From positions 1,426,001 through 1,490,000 of the forward strand of contig JAULSN010000003.1 of the NCBI GenBank assembly GCA_033439765.1: a DNA stretch of 64,000 nucleotides, written 5' to 3'. A program made the position numbers and the translations under genes. Below are positions 10,003-21,210 of the stretch, one piece after another. Numbering within the stretch: position 1 is the first letter of the stretch; each line of letters starts with the position of its first letter. Below the pieces are notes generated by a model that saw only the letters and a list, made by a program, of their open reading frames with translations, searched no databases and was not told where the DNA came from. This stretch comes from Lasiosphaeria ovina. Taxonomy: Eukaryota; Ascomycota; Sordariomycetes; Sordariales; Lasiosphaeriaceae.

Positions 10003-12762
10003 CTCGGGGTCGGCTACGTTTTGTTCGTCTGCGACTTGCAAATTGCAAATTTGGAATTACGACCCGGCTGTGTAGGAATGGAAAATCTGGGCGGGCACCT
10101 AGAATTCCATGCTTGGGGGGAGAAGTCGACGGCGAGGAGGTGCGCGTAAGAAGGTGAAAGGCAGATGATGTATGTGGTTGGCGCGCAGGCAGGCAGACAG
10201 GTAAAGAACTTGACCACGGTCGACTGAAAAAGAAGCTAAGGTACTTCAGGTGAAGAAGAACAACGGACGGTGTGGTGGGCTGCTGAGTGGTGCAAAATCC
10301 AGAAAGTGAGTTTGGCCTCCGGACCAAAAGCTCACCTTTTCTTCAAGACCTAGTTTTGAGCCCATGTTCAGATGTAAACAACCCACCCCTCCCTCCCCTT
10401 GTAGGTACCTATCCAACCTCTCTCATCATCCACGGCCAACAAAGCATCGTGCCAGTCCTCGACTAGTTGGGTTTCCAACCCAGTACCAGCGGAATGATCA
10501 TCCTATAAAATAAATACTACCGGTACTTAGCTGGTGCCAACGCACATAACCGGACGTGCAGTCAGTCTCATGTGCTACATATGGAATCAAGCTGTATATC
10601 TTACAAGCTACTCCGTATCCTACAAAAGGACCGCTCCTCCCAAGCCCATTACATCAACACGCCAGTGCTCTATCGCCAAGTTGCATGCGTTTAGGAGCCT
10701 GACTGAACCGTGTATGGGTCAACAATTGACGTCAGGTAAAATGGTAGTAGGTGGTAGGCATGGATGGCACATACCTACGTGAGGCGGCTAATCGGTTAAT
10801 TCGATTCTTGAAATTCCCCGGGCCGTCTCAGCCCTTGGATTGTTTTCCGAATACCGGGTCCTACACTCGTGTTGTTACTGTTGCTTTTCGCTGGCCCTAC
10901 ATCGAACCAGGTTAAGACCCATTAAACAAACAGTCGACGGTGGGCGATCTCCCTTTTATCCTGAAGTAAACCCGCACGCAGTACCTAGATAGATAATCGG
11001 AGTGCCAAACAAGTCCCACGTCACTCGATCCCGGTATCCCAGCATATGGGACGAAACGGAACAGTGGATTAAATGTGTGTCCAGAAGCCAGCCAGCGGTT
11101 CATTCTCGGTTTTGTCCTGGACCGCTCTTGACTTTAGACAGAGAAATTCAAGGCTGGGCCGTCGGACACGAGGCGACCTGCAGTGTGCCTCAGAGTCATA
11201 TCCTTCCTTGGGTAGAGAGAGTGTGTGTGTTAAAGGGAGAGAGAAAGAAAGAGTGAGGCAGCCTCGAGTCGACGGTCCTGAGATTCCCACCTGGTCCCCC
11301 TTCTGCTTCTCTGCCTGCCTTCTCTCTGCTGCAGTTGCTCTCGCCTCAGAAGCTGCCGAGCTGCATAATATTCTTTTCCATGATCGGCAGTGGTAGTGTT
11401 TTCAGGGGGGGACTTTGGGCCTTGGGAGGGAGGGACCCAGCTGCGGGACAGCTTGGACCCCCGCCTGTTTCAGTGCCAAGACCTGACATCTCATCTTTTC
11501 CGAGGAAGTCCAAGCCCCCTGCGCTTTTCCAGGTCCTGGCTTGCCTGTCAATATGCCGTCCTGTTCAAGCAGCTGCAGAACCGAATGAGAGTTCGTCCGG
11601 GCTGGTCCATCCCGGGGCAACCTGCTCACACGTCGTCCCCATCTGCGGGACAGATCGCGGGGAACCCCGCAACGAATGCAACGACGATCAGGGGGGCGCG
11701 AGAACGGGCGGGTACGGCCCCACGGTAGCCGCCCGGCGAGGCCTGTGCGCAAACTACGCAAACTCCGTATCCGACCTTGCACTCCACTACTCACCAACGT
11801 CGACAGACAACCGCTGCTTAAATGCGGTCACCCACCACGGCAATCGCGTCGAACTCTCCTTTGGCACGCACCAATACATCTCGCGGAAGGAGGAGGAGGA
11901 TGAGGAAATGAACGAGGGTGAAAAGAGGTGCGCGCCGGAAAGTCCCAAGCGTCCTTTCCAGTTATCGGTAGACCTAGGTAGGTATTCATCCGCAAGGGAA
12001 ACCCACCTACTGGTGGTTTATTTACTTGGAGGCATTGGCAGCCTGTGACCACCCACACTTTTAAACAAAGTACATACACGTGTATAGTACGCACAAAGTC
12101 TGGAAATGGCAGTGCCATCAATCATGCGCTGACATTCGATACAGCCAGTGTGGCTGCAGCTCGAACACCCCATACTACTCAAGGTGCCTATCTACCTTGT
12201 GTACCCAAATGGAGGTCGGCTTACCACCGAGGAGTTCTTGTTGCCGGCTGCGTCAATCCAGGCGCACGCAACGCGTTTTTCGTGGCCGCTTCGGTGGGCT
12301 AAAAGGTAGGCATGGGCTTGTTTCCATGTGCCGTGGGTGCCGGGTTTAATCCCCTGGGTACTCCACGGTGCTCAGCCCACACGAGAGCCAGCCTCGATCT
12401 TGACCGGGCAAGGGGCCATTGGAGGCGATCACTTTGGTCGATCCGGGGCTCGCCACGGCCTTGGAGAGCTCAGACCCCTCGAATCGTATCGTGATGGCCG
12501 TGTGTGCCAAGCATTGCTGGCAGCTGCAGAGTTCTTCTACGAAGTCTTCATGGTTCCTGCATCATCCCGGAATAGCGGAAGATGAGACGGCTCTCTTTGG
12601 CCCGGCCAGTATAAGAGTGCCAGCATCACCGCTCTCACACTTGCCAGACCAGACTGCTCCCCTGCCCGGACCCTTGCTCTTCGCATTTCTACACTCAACG
12701 GCAGTTTCCCATTGTCCATTCTTTTCTTTCTTCCCAGTTCTTACTGTATACCCACCCCTCCT
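10003..12762. other. Long divergent intergenic region (2.8 kb)
   Basis: Upstream DNA shared by the membrane protein gene (-) and the laccase gene (+). Open frames here (for example 11335-12048) lack ATG starts or recognisable composition. A GT/GA-rich low-complexity stretch lies near 11213-11255. A TACTCCGTA 9-mer lies at 10609-10617. Confidence 0.55.
12610..12616 (+). promoter_or_regulatory. TATA-box candidate for the laccase gene
   Basis: TATAAGA lies about 150 bases before the laccase ATG. It is followed by a CT-rich stretch (TTCTTTTCTTTCTTCCC) just before the start, a common arrangement at transcription starts of strongly expressed filamentous fungal genes. Assigned from position and motif only. 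Confidence 0.5.
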
Positions 12763-15161
12763 ATGGCCCCGTTCGCCATGCGAGGCTGGATATTCGCCGC
12801 CTTCGTTGCCCAGGCTGCGTTAACGCCGTGCTTAGCTCTCGTAGCCCCATCGAAGAGCGAGGTATCAACACCGGCAGCGCTATGTAACACCCCAAGTAAC
12901 CGAGCATGCTGGATGCCCGGCTTTAATATCAATACCGACTGGGAAACCAGCGTGCCAAATACGGGTGTCACGAGGACTGTGAGGACCCTGGAAATACTTG
13001 TTAATACCTCATGTTCTTGGGCGCTGACAGATGCAGTATACCTTCACACTATCCGAGGTTGACAAGTACGTTGGGCCTGATGGCCAGGTCAAAGAGAAGG
13101 CAATGTTGATTAATAGTCAGTCCAGTTCAACCGCGGCATCATCTCTCAAACTAGCATACCTAGGAACTTCCCCCTGACCAGTTTCCAGATCAATTTCCTG
13201 GTAAGTTACGAAGGCACCTGGGCCCACGAAATGGCAAAGACTCGATTTTTAACGTACCACCTGGATAGGCCCAGTGATCACCGCAGGTAAGGTTTGATAG
13301 CACTGTATTCTTTCGCAAATACACCAGAACACAGGTCCTAACAGGCTGGATTGTCTTAGACTGGGGTGATCGGATTAACGTCACCGTCGTCAACAACCTG
13401 CGAGCGAATGGGTAAGTCCCAAGTACTCCGTACCATATTTGCTACCTATCGATGATTTCGCATCACGCCCTAACCGTCGTCCTGAACACCAGCACCTCCT
13501 TTCACTGGCACGGGATTCGTCAACTGAACAATAACATCAACGACGGCGTCAACGGTGTGACCGAGTGTCCAATCCCGCCGAACGGTGGCACCAAGACTTA
13601 CTCGTTTCTCGCTACCCAGTATGGGTCGAGCTGGTACCATTCCCACTATGCACTTCAGATTGCCAACGGGCTTACCGGCTCGATCCTGATCAACGGGCCC
13701 GCGTCTCTGCCCTACGACATTGATCTCGGCGTTCTCCCAATTTCGGATTGGTACTACGGTTCAGCCGACAACATATTCGCCCGCGTGAACGACCCGGAAA
13801 ACCCCTTTATCCCCGGCGTCCCCGGATCTCCACCGCCGAGCGATAACATCCTATTCAACGGAACAAACATCAACCCAACCGGGCCCGGCGGGTCCTACGC
13901 CCGGATACTTTTGACGCCTGGGAAGCGGCACCGCCTGCGTCTCATTAACCCGAGTGTAGACAATACCTTCACAGTATCCATAGTTGGACACTCCATGACG
14001 GTCATCGCGAATGACTTTGTCCCGGTTGATGCCTTCACCACATCCCATCTATACTTGAGCGTCGGCCAGCGATATGACGTGACTATCGATGCCAGCCAAC
14101 CGGTCGACAACTATTGGATCAACGTGACCTTCTCTGGGACCGGGGCGTGCGGGTCCTCTAAGAACCCGCACCCGGCAGCGATTCTATCATATGCCGGGGC
14201 TGGCAGCACCAATCCCATAAACGCGGGACGCCCCCCTCCCGAATCACTATGTGCTGACCAGACCGACTTCGTGCCTATCGTGACGCGGGCAGTGCCAAGA
14301 GAGCTTTTCACGGCTGCCCCATCAGATTCCCTTGCCGTCACATTGGACGTAGACTCGAAGAGTAGCAACGTATTCTGGAAGGTCAACGGTAGCTCCATGG
14401 AAGTCATCTGGGAGAAACCTACGTTGGAGTTCATAGCGCAGAACAACAATTCCTACCCGGCGAACGAAAACACCATAACCATCCCTGACAACAGCAATGT
14501 ACGTCACGCTCGCGGTCTGAACTTGGAGTATCACTATACGGGACCTAGCTATGGATAACAAGCTAATCGAGAGCGCGCAGTATAGTATCTGGTTGGTCGA
14601 GAACGGGTCTCCTATTCCACACCCTATGCATCTCCATGTAAGTTCCGTCACCCAGATTCAAGGCCTCGCCTCCAGGTCCTTGTGGATGAAGAGCTCATTC
14701 CTTCTTGCTCAAGGGCCATGACTTCATGATCCTAGGACGCTCGGCAGCGACAACAAACCCCCTGTCCCCATCGGCGACGCCTGTAGTATTCGAAATAGCA
14801 ACAGACGCCAGTTCGCTGGAATTCGACAACCCGCCGAGGCGTGACGCGACAGTATTGCCCTCTTTCGGCTGGCTGGTAATAGCATTCCAGAACGACAACC
14901 CTGGAGCATGGCTATTTCATTGTCATATCGCGGTATGAGAAGCTCGATCCTAGACAGTAGTTGAATACCTCGACCGGTTATGCTAACCCAACACCACAGT
15001 GGCATCTTAGCCAGGGTCTTAGTGTGCAATTTCTTGAGCAAGTCGACAAGGTCCCACAGGTTATGGACCTAAACGAAATAGAGCCTAATTGCGATGCGTG
15101 GAGAGAGTACGCGCCGGCGAATCCGTTTGGGGGCTTGGACTCCGGCCTGAGGAGGATATAG
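12763..15161 (+). CDS. Secreted laccase (multicopper oxidase, ascomycete type)
   Basis: Oxidises phenolic substrates while reducing O2 to water; probably extracellular. Nine exons give 606 aa: 12763-12978, 13037-13115, 13189-13200, 13269-13286, 13360-13411, 13493-14498, 14581-14637, 14714-14932 and 15000-15161. A signal peptide is visible (GWIFAAFVAQAALTPCLA). All four copper-binding motifs are intact: HWHG (about 129), WYHSHY (about 172), HPMHLHGH (about 474-481) and HCHIAWH (about 549-555), supplying ten His and the type 1 Cys. The residue ten after that Cys is Leu, a non-coordinating axial position as in many high-potential laccases. The protein ends LDSGLRRI, so the DSGL of ascomycete laccases is present with only RRI after it. 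Exons 3 and 4 are 12 and 18 nt. The exon 2 acceptor could instead be six bases earlier, adding two residues. Confidence 0.94.
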
Positions 15162-15294
15162 GGTAGTCATTGGAAGCGAATTCCCGGTGGTATATTTTGG
15201 GTCGCCACCGACTGGCCCTCTTCTGGCTTTGGGGTTATTTCAAGTTGTACTTAAAACACAAAGTTAAACCATGAGCATCATCAAGCCCCAGACT

Positions 15295-16470
15295 CTAGCT
15301 CTTCTTGATTTCGACCTGGAACTTGAGGGCCCAGTCGGTGAACTCGTCCTTCTGGCCATTCCATGACTTGACGAGCAGCTCGGATACAGCAAATGCGTCT
15401 AAGAAACACTGGTCCATCAGGCGATCGATTTCCAGAGGTTCTAGGTCATAGAATGCCATAGCTAGGTTCTCGCACGTCTCGGGTATCCTTTTAAGCAAAG
15501 GAAAGATCTCGTCAAGGCGGGCAGCGATGGGCGACGCGGGACTGGGCGGTTGTTGTGGGAGCGACCTAAGTCTACGCTTCACAGTGGCCTGGTAAAGTAG
15601 AGCCGTAAGACGGAGCCTCCTGAGGCAAGACTCGAGACGCTCGCGGATCTTGTCTGGGTCGTCGCGGGGGATGTATTGATGCGAATTCATGAGCTCATCC
15701 AGCATATCCTGAGTAGTCTGGGTTGTCGATAACCCTGCGGATTCCATGCTTTGGGTAATTTCGCCAACCTCCCCATCTTCGTCACTGCTATCCCCATTCT
15801 CGGATTCATCACCACCGGTCTCCTCGCCCCACTCCTTCAGCTCCTCGATAACATCTTTGAGTGTGTCTTTCAACTGCTCAACCTTGTGCACAAGGTTGCC
15901 AGCGAACCCGCGCGAGGCAACAGTGAAAAGATCATCGCAAGCGGCCCAAAGAACGCCGGTAGTTGCTATACTTCCTCTACCCGCTGCTGCACCGGCGAAG
16001 GCGTTTTTCTTGTCGTTGGAGAGAACCTTGCCGTCCTTTGGGATCCTGGAGAGGAGTTCTTTCAGCTCTCGGAGCACACGCCCACTCTGCCAGGCCAAAT
16101 CCTGCTGAATTTCTCGGGTATATCTCTCCGCCGTACAAAGCTGGACTGAGGAGGCCAAGCCGACCAGAGGCCCTGCTGTAAGCTCTCGGAGAACCTTAAC
16201 GATGGCTGTCGGGGTAAACGGCTCGTTGATAATGAACAGGGAAATTTTGGTGGCATGCGCCTTGATCAAGGCTGCTGAGTCGTGCGCAAGGGATAGCGCG
16301 TCAAGAGAGGCATTGGATGAGCCCTGTTGGCTCTCAGTTGGTAGGGAGGCGTCAACCCTTGAAGGGCCTTGGGCGATGTTGGCTACGACAGCTTCAAGCT
16401 GGTCGATGAGGGAAAGCGCATTGGAAACCACGCCGTTTAATGTCGCGAGCGCATCAGCCGAAGATGACAT
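15295..16470 (-). CDS. GCIP/cyclin-D1-binding protein 1-like protein
   Basis: Single-exon, 391 aa from the ATG at 16470 (MSSSADALATLN). The frame is open to 16518, but the extension MKTSVLFCVF is less family-like. It resembles fungal proteins of the Grap2 and cyclin-D-interacting (GCIP, PF13324) family: a helical N-terminal domain, a conserved central part (GVLWAACDDLFTVASRGFAG, then VHKVEQLKDTLKDVIEEL), an acidic linker (GGDESENGDSSDEDGEVGE) and a helical C-terminal half ending KFQVEIKKS. Cellular role in fungi is unclear. It converges on the laccase gene with 133 bases between stops, and diverges from the glucosidase II beta gene across 825 bases that hold the MITE-like element. Confidence 0.82.
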   Translation of the reverse strand: MSSSADALATLNGVVSNALSLIDQLEAVVANIAQGPSRVDASLPTESQQGSSNASLDALSLAHDSAALIKAHATKISLFIINEPFTPTAIVKVLRELTAGPLVGLASSVQLCTAERYTREIQQDLAWQSGRVLRELKELLSRIPKDGKVLSNDKKNAFAGAAAGRGSIATTGVLWAACDDLFTVASRGFAGNLVHKVEQLKDTLKDVIEELKEWGEETGGDESENGDSSDEDGEVGEITQSMESAGLSTTQTTQDMLDELMNSHQYIPRDDPDKIRERLESCLRRLRLTALLYQATVKRRLRSLPQQPPSPASPIAARLDEIFPLLKRIPETCENLAMAFYDLEPLEIDRLMDQCFLDAFAVSELLVKSWNGQKDEFTDWALKFQVEIKKS

Positions 16471-16726
16471 GACGGCAATAGGAGGGATGAAAACGCAAAA
16501 CAACACAGAAGTCTTCAAAGCTCAAGATATCCGGCGTTGGGCTTGTTGGCTGGCTGTTGTATTTTCCTTTATGAAAAAAAAAGGAAAATCGCCAAAAGAT
16601 TTGGTTATAGTAACTTTACCTACGGATACCTACCTGGTAGGTACCTTATGCGGGCCGGTATGCAGGGCAGTTTTAGTAGCGGGGTTAGGCCGCTAAGGTC
16701 AAGGTCTACGTAGTGTAGTCGGCGGT

Positions 16727-17068
16727 GATTATCTGGTAGACAAAAGGACGTGCACACCTTGTTAAAAAATAACTAGCCTACCCCCTGCACACCAAAGGCT
16801 TCAATTTTTGGCGTAGACACCAAAGCCACTTTTTAGAAGTGCTACATCGTAACAACCACTTTTATATATACAATTAGTACCGTTAGGATCTGTTTCTAAT
16901 AGCGAGTCTACCTATTTAGGTTGCAGGATGTCTAAAAGCTTCCTATTGAAGAATCTATAGCACTAAGGCTAGGTAGAGGTCCTTTTTGTGGGGCTTAAGC
17001 GTAAACCCTTAGGGGTGTGCAAGACTTAGCGTCAAATTGACCGCGCTAATTTTGTCTACCACATAATC
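16727..17068. mobile_element. MITE-like non-coding element with 19-bp inverted ends
   Basis: The left end at 16727-16745 (GATTATCTGGTAGACAAAA) matches the reverse complement of 17050-17068 at 18 of 19 positions. The 342 bp between contain no plausible ORF and are AT-richer than the neighbouring genes. This is the structure of a non-autonomous DNA transposon. I could not define a target-site duplication. No other copy was noticed in the window. It lies in the divergent promoter region between the GCIP-like gene and GTB1. Confidence 0.6.
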
Positions 17069-17295
17069 GAGACCGCGTAGTCTGCTAGCTTGTCTCAGCT
17101 GTAAAGCCACGTGACAGCGCACTACGACAGCTGTCAAAACGCCCCATACTGCCTTCAGGGATGCAAGCTGTCCGTTCGGGATCAACGTAGGAAACGTGTC
17201 CAGCAGTGCATCTAAGGAAGGGACTTACACAGCTAGGGGGAGCAAACATACACTTTCGTCCCCAGCCACATTGAGTGGAATACAAAACAGGAACC

Positions 17296-19163
17296 ATGCG
17301 ACGAGTAGGTGTCTTTGTGCTTCTTCTGGGCACACTGGCTCACGGAAGCCTGGCTGCATCCAAGAGCCTGCCCCGAGGGGTTGGACCCGAGTGTAAGTCG
17401 TCGCCTCAATTGGCCCCGTTCGCATTCCAATGATATGGAATTGGCCAGCCAAACGAGACACACTTGCCATGATGCAGGTGCAACTTACTGACGCGCCGCA
17501 GTTTCCGCATTTTACGAGAGCAAAGCTACTTTCAAATGCATTGGCAATCCCTCAATCGCCCTCAAGTCCTCCCAAATCAACGACAACTCGTGCGACTGCC
17601 CTGATGGTTCTGACGAACCCGGCACCGCAGCTTGCGCCCACCTCGATCCCCTTTCTCCCGAGCAACCCCTCCTAGGCTCGCCTACCGGCACTACCAATAC
17701 CACCCGCGCTCTGCCTGGCTTCTGGTGCGCCAACGACGGCCACATTGGGAGTTACACTCCTTTCATGTACGTCGACGACGGCGTGTGTGACTACGAGCTG
17801 TGCTGTGACGGCAGCGACGAGTCTGCACACGCCGGCGGGGTTGTATGCGAGAATCGCTGCGGTTCCATTGGCAAGGAGTGGCGCCGTCTTGAGGAGGACC
17901 GCAGGCAAAGCGTGGAGCGCTCTGTTAAGCGGAGACGAGCACTAGTTAAAGAGGCCCGTGAATTACGTCGCAAGGTGGAGGTAAAGATTACCAGCCTAAA
18001 GGGAGAGCTCGAGAGCCTCGAAGCCAAGAAAGAAGAGCTTGAAAAGAAATTCGAGGAGGTTCAGCGATCTGAGAGGGGAAAGGTCGTCAAGGGAGAGGGC
18101 CGGGGTGGCAAGCTTGGAGTGTTGGTTGGACTGGCGAAACTCCGCGTGTCCGAGCTTAGAGACACACTGGACAAGGTTCTAGACCAGCGCGACGATCTGC
18201 AGGACAGAGTTGAGCAGCTGGAAGGAATACTCACCAAGTTCAGGGAGGAGTATAACCCCAATTTCAACGACGAAGGCGTCAAGGCCGCTGTCAAGAGCTG
18301 GGAGGATTATGCAGCCTCTGCAACCGGCGACAAGAAGTCCGAGCTGGCTGATGCCGATATCATGGAGGTCCTCAAAGAGGACGGCGAGAGTTCTGGGATC
18401 AACTGGGCCGAGTTTGAGGAAGGTGCCAGCGACGCAGACGTTGGTAAGTGACTCCATCACAGAACCCCCGGCTGAATGATACAGCGTTCTTCTACTAGCA
18501 CAGCTGACAACAACAGTCTACCAACTAGAAGCCTATCTCCCGGGCTTCGTCCGTGACTATATACACACCAAGATCAATGTTTTGCGTGTGTGGCTAATTG
18601 AGAATGGCGTCTTGGCCGACAACCCAGGCAGTGACGGTGAGTCCCGGTTGGTCATCGCCGCCAGGGAGGCCCTGGAGACTGCCAAGAATGATATTTCATC
18701 AAAAACCACAGCATTGGAGGAACAAAAGGGTGATCTCCAAAAGGACTACGGACCAGACGACATCTTCCGTGCCTTCAAGGGGAAATGCGTTAGCACCGAC
18801 GTCGGCGAATATGAATATGAGCTCTGCTGGATCGATAAGACGATCCAGAAGAGTAAAAAGGGCCACGGCAACACCAATATGGGCAATTTCGTGAAAATAG
18901 ACAGGGAACTCGCTGACGAAGAGGACCGGGCCGATGGAAAGGGGCTTGGTAAAGGCCAAAGAATCGTGCTGCGGTATGACAACGGCCAGGGATGCTGGAA
19001 TGGACCAAGCAGGCGAACCGATGTCTGGCTAGCATGCGCCGAGACTGACGAGGTCTGGCGCGTCAGCGAGTCCGAGAAGTGTGTCTATAAGATTGAAGTC
19101 GGCACGCCGGCGGCCTGCGAGGCCGTGCAAGAACCGGGCGTGAGGTTCAAGGACGAGCTGTGA
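17296..19163 (+). CDS. GTB1: Glucosidase II beta subunit (PRKCSH-like)
   Basis: Regulatory subunit of ER glucosidase II, which trims glucose from N-glycans; the beta subunit retains the enzyme in the ER and recognises mannose. Three exons give 561 aa: 17296-17392, 17502-18443 and 18517-19163. A signal peptide is visible (MRRVGVFVLLLGTLAHGSLA). The family start GVGPEFSAFYES and two LDL-receptor class A-like modules follow (NSCDCPDGSDEPGTAAC; VCDYELCCDGSDES). A long Lys/Glu-rich coiled coil comes next, with a C-terminal MRH domain (DIFRAFKGKCVSTDVGEYEY; ELCWIDKTIQ; YDNGQGCWNGPSRRTDVWLAC). The protein ends in KDEL, a functional ER-retrieval signal. Length fits fungal homologues. It converges on rtf2, with 285 bases between stops. 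Confidence 0.96.
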
Positions 19164-19448
19164 CACGACTGGGGCTCGTGTGTACGGGGTATGTGTCGTA
19201 AACAAGTATATGTGACCCAAAGTTAGAACTGAGCGGACCGAACTGGCCGTGGTTGGGCAGGGTTTTGTATATAAAAAGAACCAAGAAATTTCGGTAGTTC
19301 ATTGCGCATTTGAGTTTTGACTCCAGTTTCGATCAATCGTCACGGGCTCCCAACCCGAGCAGGTGGAGTTGAGAAAGCATCACGCAAATGTCAACATTAT
19401 CAAGCATTCACAAACGACCGTGAAGTCTTGAGTATCTAGGTTTATGCA

Positions 19449-20309
19449 TCATTTCGCTGCAGCCAGCTTTCGCCGTTTATTTCGTTCATCCTGTTCCGCC
19501 AATACCTTGGCAGTGAGTGATGCAGTCAAAGCATTGTTGATTCCACTCAGGCGGCTGGACTTGTTGGTCTTCGGCGGCGCCTTCGAACCTTCTTCGTTTT
19601 CTGGTTTCACACCCTTTCCCTTGTCAGCCTCACCAGCCGGCTCCCGATCCGCCTCCTCGGCCTTGCGCTTCTTTTTCCCAATGCCCTTGTCTTTCTTCAG
19701 ACTGTGTGTCAGTCCTGCGGCCTTCAGGCCATTCAGCCTGGTCGTCAATCTTTCTACGTCGGACTTTTCGGTCGGGAGAATTGGAATGATATCCCGTGAT
19801 TTGAACGGCTCGCTGCATTCCGGGCAAGCTTCCTCTTGGATCTGCTTCATGGCGACGTCTGCAAAGACATGGCCACAAGGCACGAGGTATACGGCTTTTG
19901 TTGAAGGACCCAGCTCCCTCAGCGATACTGGGCACGCCCATATCTCCTTTTCTCTTGTTCCGGGAGGAATATAGCACTTGAATTTGAGCTTCACAACGTC
20001 GCGAAGTGATTTAATGCCGGCCGATGCAATGCTTAAGTCTGGGAATTCGTCATTGGTGGGTACTGAAGATGTTGTACCGTTGTCGGATGGCATTAAAGCC
20101 TTGAGAATCGACTCGTAATTGTAAAGTCGGCCACGCCAGTCGGAAACCGCGCTCTCCAGATCAAGAGACTCAGAAGTGAGGGGATCATGGCCCCAAGCAT
20201 GGCTGAGCGATTCAAGTGCGGTCGCTTTCAGTTCGCTCACAGTAGGGTTCCGAGCCGCAGACTTGACGAGCTCGCGTCGTGTCGGGATCGATCCGCCATC
20301 GTTGCCCAT
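19449..20309 (-). CDS. rtf2: Replication termination factor 2 (Rtf2 family)
   Basis: Intron-less, 286 aa. Rtf2 proteins act at stalled replication forks; the fission yeast protein stabilises forks at a site-specific barrier. The N-terminus MGNDGGSIPTRRELVK is the family signature. A RING-like zinc domain spans about 110-180: WACPVSLRELGPSTKAVYLV, PCGHVFADVAMKQI and CPECSEPF. The C-terminal third is basic and Lys-rich (KKDKGIGKKKRKAEE), consistent with a nuclear protein, and ends NKRRKLAAAK. It diverges from TOR across about 900 bases. Confidence 0.93.
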   Translation of the reverse strand: MGNDGGSIPTRRELVKSAARNPTVSELKATALESLSHAWGHDPLTSESLDLESAVSDWRGRLYNYESILKALMPSDNGTTSSVPTNDEFPDLSIASAGIKSLRDVVKLKFKCYIPPGTREKEIWACPVSLRELGPSTKAVYLVPCGHVFADVAMKQIQEEACPECSEPFKSRDIIPILPTEKSDVERLTTRLNGLKAAGLTHSLKKDKGIGKKKRKAEEADREPAGEADKGKGVKPENEEGSKAPPKTNKSSRLSGINNALTASLTAKVLAEQDERNKRRKLAAAK

Positions 20310-21210
20310 GGCTGGTGGGACTTGGGTTTTTTAGAGTCTGCAATATAGAATTGTGCTGAGACCAGAGCGTGCCCGGAAGTAAATCTCAGACCGCCAGTTG
20401 TTTTAAAGGACGGTGTATAAGGGCAGAGGCCGATAATAATGCTATGTTGTCGGCGATAGGTATGTAGCCGTATCCAAATACCTTACCTCAGGTACCCATC
20501 TCAACTTACGAGTTTACCTTACGTAGTATGCTCGCGTGTACCGTATATAGATACGTACTGTATGTGTAATTACGATACATACACACATACTCCGCGAGGT
20601 ACGTAGCAAAAAGTAAGTACCCACACACAGTGCCAATAATACCTGTATATACGAATATCCGTATACAGTTACAGGCTCGAGACCCCTGCGCTGCGCGGGC
20701 CAATTCCACCAGTGGGCTGCGAGGCTACGGGTAGCGAAGTTAATAAGGTTCAAAGGAGCTTCAACCTTCCACGCAGTTAAGAGTGATTCAGGTCTAGCAG
20801 TACCGAGCTCTGGTGCGCTTCAAATTCGGAAAGAGTTATACACGTTTACACTATTGCTAATATCCAAATCCGGTTCTTTCCTTTCGCATACTTACACCAC
20901 TGCGGCACCCGACCCAACCTACCTACCTTGTTCGGCCGCGCGAGCATTACCTCGAGAAATCGCACCGCCAATCTACCTCACAAACGCGGCTTCTCTGCGG
21001 AAAACGGAATACCCTTTGCATACAACAACACCCCCCCCCCCCCCCCCCCCCCAAGGACTACCAACCTATATCCTCCCGCATCGCCGTCAGTAGCAAGCCT
21101 AACTTGCGACATACCTCGCCACTCAACTATGGGTCATCGACACTGACGGCGCACTAACGAGACTGCCCGCTGCTTCTCTGGGAGTCAAGAAACCATAGCG
21201 ACCGGTGAAG
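20310..21210. other. Divergent promoter region of rtf2 and TOR, with poly(C)
   Basis: A 22-bp poly(C) run lies at 21031-21052, about 160 bases before the TOR start codon. The stretch around 20460-20660 is rich in TAC/GTA repeats. No coding sequence is supported. Confidence 0.55.

Noticed and set aside
9734..10327. 197-codon minus-strand ORF upstream of the two-TM protein
   Set aside because: It overlaps the spliced first exon in another frame; the exon at 10002-9815 has ATG and perfect splice sites, whereas this frame is Ser/Pro-rich UTR-like sequence.
11335..12048. 237-codon ORF in the laccase upstream region
   Set aside because: It starts with TTG, has no recognisable domain, and overlaps other random frames in GC-rich DNA.
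2158..15161. Secondary metabolite cluster (methyltransferase plus laccase)
   Set aside because: No polyketide synthase, NRPS, terpene cyclase, transporter or pathway regulator is present; the genes between are unrelated.
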